A DNA stretch of 11,391 nt from Candidatus Calidifonticultor daggyaiensis (GTDB taxonomy: Bacteria > Actinomycetota > Humimicrobiia > Humimicrobiales > Humimicrobiaceae), in NCBI GenBank assembly GCA_015661035.1, contig JACVJA010000015.1:1-11391 (forward strand), written 5' to 3'. This document shows positions 6,743 to 11,391 of the stretch, one piece after another (positions within the stretch are counted from its first letter, which is position 1; each line of letters begins with the position of its first letter). The position numbers and the translations under genes were made by a program. The notes beneath the pieces are model-generated. The model was not told where the DNA came from, did not search any database, and was given only the letters and a program-made list of their open reading frames with translations.

Positions 6743-7102
6743 ATGGATACTAAAGATTTTGAAAATCTTATAGAGGATATTATAAAAAGTATTCCAAATA
6801 ATTTTAAAAATAAAATTGAAAACTTAAGCATTATAATTGATGATGAAAATATACCTAAGTCTTCTAAAAGTAACCCATATGATAATAAAATCACTTTAGC
6901 AATTTACCATGGAGTTCCTAATACCAAAAGACATCATGGAAAACCATTATTTCCAGACAAAATAATAATATATAAAAAGGCTATTGAGTCCATTTCTAAT
7001 ACAGAAAATGAACTTATTAAAAATACAAGAAGAGTTGTCTTGCACGAGCTGGGCCATTATTTTGGTCTTGATGAAAAGAGGTTGTCAGAACTAGGTTATT
7101 AA
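6743..7102 (+). CDS. Minimal zincin metallopeptidase family protein (Zincin_1 type)
   Basis: The 119-residue protein ends with HELGHYFGLDE (101-111), the HExxH zinc-binding helix extended by GLDE, then RLSELGY. This matches the small zincin-like family (Pfam Zincin_1), as do IYHGVP (54-59) and the PDKIIIYKKAIE block (71-82). H101 and H105 would bind zinc, E102 would activate water, and D110 or E111 is the likely third ligand. Members are about 110-150 residues, so this one is full length; it has no signal peptide and is presumably cytosolic. Their physiological substrates are unknown. The ATG lacks a Shine-Dalgarno. A weak TTGTAT (6703-6708)/TCAAAT (6726-6731) promoter would give an almost leaderless transcript, which is speculative. 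The gene is convergent with the HD-GYP gene, 39 bp apart. Confidence 0.85.
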   Translation: MDTKDFENLIEDIIKSIPNNFKNKIENLSIIIDDENIPKSSKSNPYDNKITLAIYHGVPNTKRHHGKPLFPDKIIIYKKAIESISNTENELIKNTRRVVLHELGHYFGLDEKRLSELGY

Positions 7103-7109
7103 GAAAAAC

Positions 7110-7140
7110 TTATGCTATATTTATGCTATAAATAAATAGC
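7110..7140. repeat. 11-bp direct repeat and short hairpin between convergent genes
   Basis: TTATGCTATA occurs at 7110-7119 and 7121-7130. The second copy contains GCTAT (7125-7129), which can pair with ATAGC (7136-7140) over a six-base loop. It occupies nearly all of the gap between the metallopeptidase and HD-GYP genes and might be a weak bidirectional terminator; no strong U-tract follows directly. Confidence 0.35.
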
Positions 7141-7141
7141 T

Positions 7142-8629
7142 TTACAATATAAAATTTCTTTTTTTAAATAGTTTCATACAAATACTACAAACTTTTTCAT
7201 CATATAATTTACCACTATTTTTAGAAATTTCTTCTAAAGCTTTTTCAATACCCAATGTAGGCCTATAAGGCCTATGACTGGCCATTGCTTCAATAACGTC
7301 AGCAACAGCTATAATCTTAGCTTCAAGCAATATTTCATTATTTTTTATTCCTTTAGGATAACCTGAGCCGTCAATTCTTTCATGATGTTGAAGTATAATC
7401 TCTTTTATCGGCCATGGAAATGCAATATCTTTAACAATTTTGTAGCTATTTTCAGGATGGGTTTCTAACAATTTAGATTCAATGTATGATAATTCGCCTG
7501 GTTTATTCAAAATTGAAGGTGGAATGTTAATTTTGCCTATATCGTGAATTAAAGAAGCATATTTAATAGCTTTGACTTTTTCATCAGGCAAACCCATTTC
7601 TTTTGCAATTGCTATAGACAGCTTACTAACCTTGCTTTGATGATTATATGTATAAGGGTCCTTTATTTCTACTAGATTCGCCATCAACTTTATAGTTTGG
7701 TCAAACAAATCCGTTATTTTTTTTATATAATTATGCTGGTCAGTAAAATCTATTACAGTTGATACCATTAAATCTTGTGTATAAACCGGAATATTTACTG
7801 CATTGACATAACCAATAGTACCATTTTTTTTAGTAATCCTAATATCATTCCATCTCATTTTTGCTGGATTTTTACTTGCAATACCTTCTAAAACCATTTT
7901 CTTTATTTTTTCTCTATAATCTTTTTCTGGGTAAACTTTATTAAAAAATGTTTCAATATCTATTAGCTCATCTGTTGGCCAACCATAAATTTTCGAAAAA
8001 GCCTTATTAATAAATAGCACTTTCCCATCACTTATTCTGTTTGTAGCAATTCCTATTGGCAGTTTTTCCAAAATCAAATTAATAAGAAAATTTGTTTTTT
8101 TTAACTGCTCTTTTTCAACATTTAAAGCTTCTGAAAGATTTTTAATATGAGTAATATCAGTAATATAACCTTCCAATAAATGTAAGCCATTTTTTAGAGT
8201 TGCTACAGATTGACCTATTTCATAAACCCATTTAACTTTGCCGCTTTTTGTCACAATTCTGTAACTTAAAGAATACTTTTTATTTTTTTTTATACCATTT
8301 AAAACTTTTTCTCTTACATGATTTTTATCTTCAGGGTAAATAATATCTTCATAACTTAAAATGCTGTTAAAAGCTAATTCTGATTCTTTATAACCAGTTA
8401 ATGATTTACAAGCTTTATTTATATAAAGCACTGTCCAGTTTTTATCATCTAAACACAAGTAAACCATTTCTAGCAAATTATTTATTAGTACTGTTGAAAA
8501 TCCTCTATTATTTTTTAAGTAGTTTTTTACTTTACGTATTTTAACGCTGTTTGAATCGCTGCTGTACGCAATATCATATAAATCTTGTAAGTAATATAAT
8601 TTTTGTAAATTTAAATTTTTTAGTTTCAT
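7142..8629 (-). CDS. PAS-PAS-HD-GYP protein, probable cyclic-di-GMP phosphodiesterase
   Basis: Numbered from a TTG at 8638 that would add three residues, the protein has two PAS sensor domains (about 50-162 and 185-300) and a C-terminal HD-GYP domain (about 310-495). The catalytic set is complete: HDIGK (H365, D366), H394 in ETHPENS, HHER (H418, H419), DGSGYP (423-428) and D447 in ADVIEAMASHRPYRP. Such domains hydrolyse cyclic-di-GMP (some act on cGAMP). Each PAS module ends in the usual I-T/D-F-T-D type strand. There is no membrane helix and no receiver domain, so the signal is likely intracellular and bound by the PAS domains. I chose ATG at 8629 (495 residues) over TTG; neither has a Shine-Dalgarno. 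No GGDEF partner is in the window. Convergent with the metallopeptidase, divergent from lon. Confidence 0.9.
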   Translation of the reverse strand: MKLKNLNLQKLYYLQDLYDIAYSSDSNSVKIRKVKNYLKNNRGFSTVLINNLLEMVYLCLDDKNWTVLYINKACKSLTGYKESELAFNSILSYEDIIYPEDKNHVREKVLNGIKKNKKYSLSYRIVTKSGKVKWVYEIGQSVATLKNGLHLLEGYITDITHIKNLSEALNVEKEQLKKTNFLINLILEKLPIGIATNRISDGKVLFINKAFSKIYGWPTDELIDIETFFNKVYPEKDYREKIKKMVLEGIASKNPAKMRWNDIRITKKNGTIGYVNAVNIPVYTQDLMVSTVIDFTDQHNYIKKITDLFDQTIKLMANLVEIKDPYTYNHQSKVSKLSIAIAKEMGLPDEKVKAIKYASLIHDIGKINIPPSILNKPGELSYIESKLLETHPENSYKIVKDIAFPWPIKEIILQHHERIDGSGYPKGIKNNEILLEAKIIAVADVIEAMASHRPYRPTLGIEKALEEISKNSGKLYDEKVCSICMKLFKKRNFIL

Positions 8630-8638
8630 TTTTATCAA

Positions 8639-8901
8639 TAAATATTTTCAAATATTAATAAATTGACCTATATTTTATAAATATAATTAATTCATATATA
8701 AAATACTTTTATACTTTTATATTATGATATTATAAAATTAATAAAAATTATATTTTTTTAAAAAATTTTTTCAATTAACATGTTTTTTCATTTAAAGTAC
8801 TTACAATAATTTATATTAAAGTTTATAATGTATAATAACTTACTTACTAAATATTTTTCATTTAAATTATAATATAAATTTTAATTTATTAAAAATTTAT
8901 A
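8639..8901. other. AT-rich intergenic region upstream of lon
   Basis: The stretch between the HD-GYP start and the lon promoter is almost pure A/T. I see no coding frame or RNA gene. A 13-bp direct repeat TTTTTCATTTAAA occurs at 8784-8796 and 8854-8866, 70 bp apart. Any promoter for the HD-GYP gene must lie here, but none stands out from the AT background. Confidence 0.5.
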
Positions 8902-8931
8902 TTGATATTTTTGAAAAAAATGTGTTATAAT
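8902..8931 (+). promoter_or_regulatory. Sigma-70-type promoter for lon with extended -10
   Basis: TTGATA (8902-8907, four of six) and a perfect TATAAT (8926-8931) are separated by 18 bases. TG lies one base before the -10 (8923-8924), an extended -10 motif. Transcription is predicted to begin near 8938, leaving a leader of about 140 bases before the lon ATG. This is the best promoter in the window. Confidence 0.72.
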
Positions 8932-8937
8932 GAGTCC

Positions 8938-8969
8938 AGTTAAAAAAATTTATATTAACTTTTTTAACT
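8938..8969. promoter_or_regulatory. Inverted repeat at the predicted lon transcription start
   Basis: AGTTAAAAAA (8938-8947) and TTTTTTAACT (8960-8969) are perfect 10-bp inverted arms with a 12-base centre. A further TTAAC lies at 8955-8959. Its position just at and after the predicted start suits a repressor operator, or a 5' mRNA hairpin. It is not the CIRCE sequence (TTAGCACTC-N9-GAGTGCTAA) bound by HrcA. Confidence 0.45.
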
Positions 8970-9080
8970 TAAAAGTCGATAATATAATAAAAAGGTAAAA
9001 ATAACATAATTATCAATATAATTATAAAATTATAAAAATGATAAATATAATAAAATTAATTTAATAAAAGAGGTGTTAAA

Positions 9081-11391
9081 ATGGCAGATTACGATAAATT
9101 TATAAATACAAATGAAGATAAACCTGAAGTAAAATTAAAAATACCTCAGGAATTACCCCTGCTTGCACTTAAAAATAGTGTGGTGTTTCCATTTATTTCT
9201 ACACCGTTAGTTGTAGGCAGAAAAAAGTCAATTGAAGCAATAAATAGTGCTTCAAGAGAACATAAAATAATTGTTGTAGTAGCACAGAAAGTTGAAGGAA
9301 AAGAAATCATAGATAAGGATGATCTTTATGAAGTTGGCACTGCCTGCGCTATAAAACAAGTTGTAAATGTTGCAAGCGATGAATTGAAATGCCTTGTTGA
9401 GGGTTTATTTAGAGTTAAAATTAAATATTTTACTCAAACTGAACCATATTTTAGAGTTTTTACTGAAATTCTTGAAGATGAGCCTTATACCATGAATGAA
9501 GAAATTGAAAATTTAAATACAACTATTAGGGTCCAAGTTGAAAAATTTATACAGCTAGGCATACCGCTTCCTACAACTTTTGTTGTAGCAGCTACAAACA
9601 TATCAAAACCAGAGGTACAGGCTGATTTATTTGCATCTTATTTACTTTCTGAAACAAGTCAAAAGCAAGCAATACTTGAAGAAACTAATATTGAAAAAAG
9701 ATTAAAAAAATTAACAGAATTTTTATCTGAAGAGTTACGCAGATTTGAAATTCAATCTCAAATTAGAGATAAGGTACAAAAAGAAGTTGGAAAAACCCAG
9801 CGGGAATATTACTTAAGACAACAACTAAAAGCAATTAAAGAAGAATTGGGGGAATCAGACGAGTCAATTGAAATGATAAATGAGCTTGAAAAAAAGCTTG
9901 AAAAAAAGAAAATGCCAAAAGAAGCTTACCAGAAAGTTAAAAAAGAAATAAAAAGACTGGAGAGCATGAGCAGCATGTCTCCTGAATATTCATATATTAG
10001 GACATATATTGATTGGATGCTTGAAGTTCCATGGTCAGAAAAAACAAAAGATGTATTGGATATAAAAAAGGCAAAAAAAATACTCGACGGAGATCATTAT
10101 GATTTAGAAAAAGTAAAAGAACATATACTTGATTACCTGGCTGTAAGAAAGCTTAAAGGCAAAAGTACAAAAGGTCCTATTCTTTGTTTTGTTGGCCCTC
10201 CAGGAGTTGGTAAGACTTCTTTAGGTCAGTCAATAGCAAAAGCAATGGGCAGAAAATTTATAAGAATGTCAATTGGCGGCATAAGGGACGAGGCTGAAAT
10301 TAGAGGACATAGAAGAACATATGTTGGTGCATTGCCAGGAAGAATAATACAAGGCCTTGCCCAAGTAAAAACCAATAATCCAGTATTTATGCTTGATGAA
10401 ATAGATAAAGTTGGTGCAGATTTTAGGGGTGACCCATCCTCAGCATTGCTTGAGGTATTGGACCCTGAACAAAACAATTCATTTAGAGACCATTATTTAG
10501 AAGTTCCATATGATTTATCTAATGTAATGTTTATAACTACAGCAAATATACTTGATACTATTCATCCAGCATTAAGAGATAGAATGGAAATTATAGAAAT
10601 TCCAGGTTATAGCTCTGAAGAAAAGATTCACATTGCAGAAAAATTTTTAATACCTAAACAGATGGAAGAACAAGGTGTTAAAAAATATAATATTCGCTTT
10701 AACCATGAAGCTATTATGTTTCTAATTGAAGAATACACTCGAGAAGCAGGTGTAAGAAATTTAGAGCGTGAAATTGGAAATGTGTTTAAAAAAATTGCAA
10801 GAGAAATACTGGAAGGCAAAGAATATCCTAAAGTAATTACAAAAAATAAAATCAGACAATATTTAGGCGTGCCAAAAATACAACCAAGTGAAATCGAAGA
10901 CAAAAACAGGATTGGTGTTGCAACAGGTCTTGCATACACACCTGTTGGTGGAGATATTATTTTAATTGAATCCACACATTATAAAGGTAATGGCAACTTA
11001 ATTTTAACTGGCAGTCTTGGTGAGGTTATGAAAGAATCTGCAAAAGCAGCAATAAGCTACGTCCATTCTAAAGCTGCTGAATTTGGAATAAATGAAAATA
11101 TATTTAATAAAACCGATATTCATATTCATGTACCTGCTGGAGCTATTCCAAAAGATGGTCCATCTGCCGGTGTTGCAATTACAACTTCTTTGGTTTCAGC
11201 ATTTACAGGTATTCCAGTTTTAAGAGATGTTGGCATGACAGGAGAAATCACATTGCGTGGAAGAGTTTTGCCTATTGGTGGATTAAAAGAAAAATTACTT
11301 GCAGCAAAAAGAGCAGGATTAAAAAAAGTGTTGCTTCCCGCTAAAAATAAAAAAGATTTGGAAGAAATACCTCAAAATATATTAAAAGGTT
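9081..11391 (+). CDS. lon: ATP-dependent protease La (Lon), cut by the window end
   Basis: The frame is open from ATG at 9081 to the window edge (770 codons), so only the C-terminal few dozen residues are missing. Lon assembles into a hexameric cytosolic protease that unfolds and degrades damaged and regulatory proteins. The N-terminal substrate-binding domain starts LPLLALKNSVVFP. A coiled, charged linker includes REYYLRQQLKAIKEELG. The AAA+ module has Walker A GPPGVGKT (372-379), Walker B FMLDEID (D439, E440) and sensor-2 region TREAGVRNLERE. The protease domain has PKDGPSAG with catalytic S695 and GGLKEK with K738; the 43-residue spacing equals that of Escherichia coli S679/K722. GAGGTG (9070-9075) five bases before the ATG is a good ribosome binding site. 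Promoter and inverted repeat lie about 140 bases upstream. All key residues are intact. Confidence 0.97.
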   Translation, partial: MADYDKFINTNEDKPEVKLKIPQELPLLALKNSVVFPFISTPLVVGRKKSIEAINSASREHKIIVVVAQKVEGKEIIDKDDLYEVGTACAIKQVVNVASDELKCLVEGLFRVKIKYFTQTEPYFRVFTEILEDEPYTMNEEIENLNTTIRVQVEKFIQLGIPLPTTFVVAATNISKPEVQADLFASYLLSETSQKQAILEETNIEKRLKKLTEFLSEELRRFEIQSQIRDKVQKEVGKTQREYYLRQQLKAIKEELGESDESIEMINELEKKLEKKKMPKEAYQKVKKEIKRLESMSSMSPEYSYIRTYIDWMLEVPWSEKTKDVLDIKKAKKILDGDHYDLEKVKEHILDYLAVRKLKGKSTKGPILCFVGPPGVGKTSLGQSIAKAMGRKFIRMSIGGIRDEAEIRGHRRTYVGALPGRIIQGLAQVKTNNPVFMLDEIDKVGADFRGDPSSALLEVLDPEQNNSFRDHYLEVPYDLSNVMFITTANILDTIHPALRDRMEIIEIPGYSSEEKIHIAEKFLIPKQMEEQGVKKYNIRFNHEAIMFLIEEYTREAGVRNLEREIGNVFKKIAREILEGKEYPKVITKNKIRQYLGVPKIQPSEIEDKNRIGVATGLAYTPVGGDIILIESTHYKGNGNLILTGSLGEVMKESAKAAISYVHSKAAEFGINENIFNKTDIHIHVPAGAIPKDGPSAGVAITTSLVSAFTGIPVLRDVGMTGEITLRGRVLPIGGLKEKLLAAKRAGLKKVLLPAKNKKDLEEIPQNILKG

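Noticed and set aside
8938..8969. CIRCE/HrcA operator upstream of lon
   Set aside because: The arms are AGTTAAAAAA/TTTTTTAACT with a 12-base centre and do not match the TTAGCACTC-N9-GAGTGCTAA consensus.
8983..8988. Second promoter (TATAAT) in the lon leader
   Set aside because: No -35-like hexamer at 16-18 bases upstream; TATAAT-like strings are frequent in this AT-rich DNA.
10226..10975. Minus-strand open frames of 83 and 115 codons within lon
   Set aside because: They are antisense to the conserved AAA+ and protease coding sequence of lon; the Ser/Ile/Leu-rich translation is typical of an antisense shadow.

Overview
The window is strongly AT-rich DNA (roughly three quarters A+T by eye) from a bacterium. 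It has an ATP-dependent Lon protease, bacterial two-domain signalling architecture, Shine-Dalgarno sites, and a recognisable -35/-10 promoter upstream of lon. The base composition, cobalamin- and radical-SAM-dependent enzymes, and DUF6512 resemble AT-rich anaerobes such as Clostridia or uncultured anaerobic lineages, but the phylum cannot be fixed from this sequence. No rRNA, tRNA, CRISPR array, transposase or phage gene was seen.

Layout. Positions 146-3803, minus strand: three genes in one direction, a DUF6512 membrane protein, an opine-dehydrogenase-family oxidoreductase, and a cobalamin-dependent mutase-like enzyme. In the mutase-like enzyme a B12-binding domain is joined to a TIM-barrel-like part. 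Gaps of 112 and 135 bp make an operon possible but not certain. Positions 4262-5818, plus strand: a B12-binding radical SAM protein of the DUF4070 type (HpnP-like architecture), alone behind a long AT-rich region. Positions 5894-6634, minus: a conserved two-helix membrane protein of unknown function. Positions 6743-7102, plus: a minimal zincin-type metallopeptidase, divergent from the membrane protein. Positions 7142-8629, minus: a cytosolic PAS-PAS-HD-GYP protein, probably a cyclic-di-GMP phosphodiesterase. Positions 9081 to the window end, plus: Lon, cut by the window edge, with a good promoter and an inverted repeat at its predicted transcription start.

How the parts may work together. The most suggestive neighbourhood is the minus-strand trio. 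A B12-dependent carbon-skeleton or amino-group mutase beside an NAD(P)-dependent opine/amino-acid dehydrogenase suggests an amino-acid-derived metabolic step, but the substrate is unknown and this is inference. Two of the eight genes are B12-related. The remaining genes look like independent single-gene units, and no defence or mobile system is evident. Several starts are atypical: a probable ATT start for the DUF6512 gene, a TTG start for the dehydrogenase, and no clear Shine-Dalgarno for three genes.
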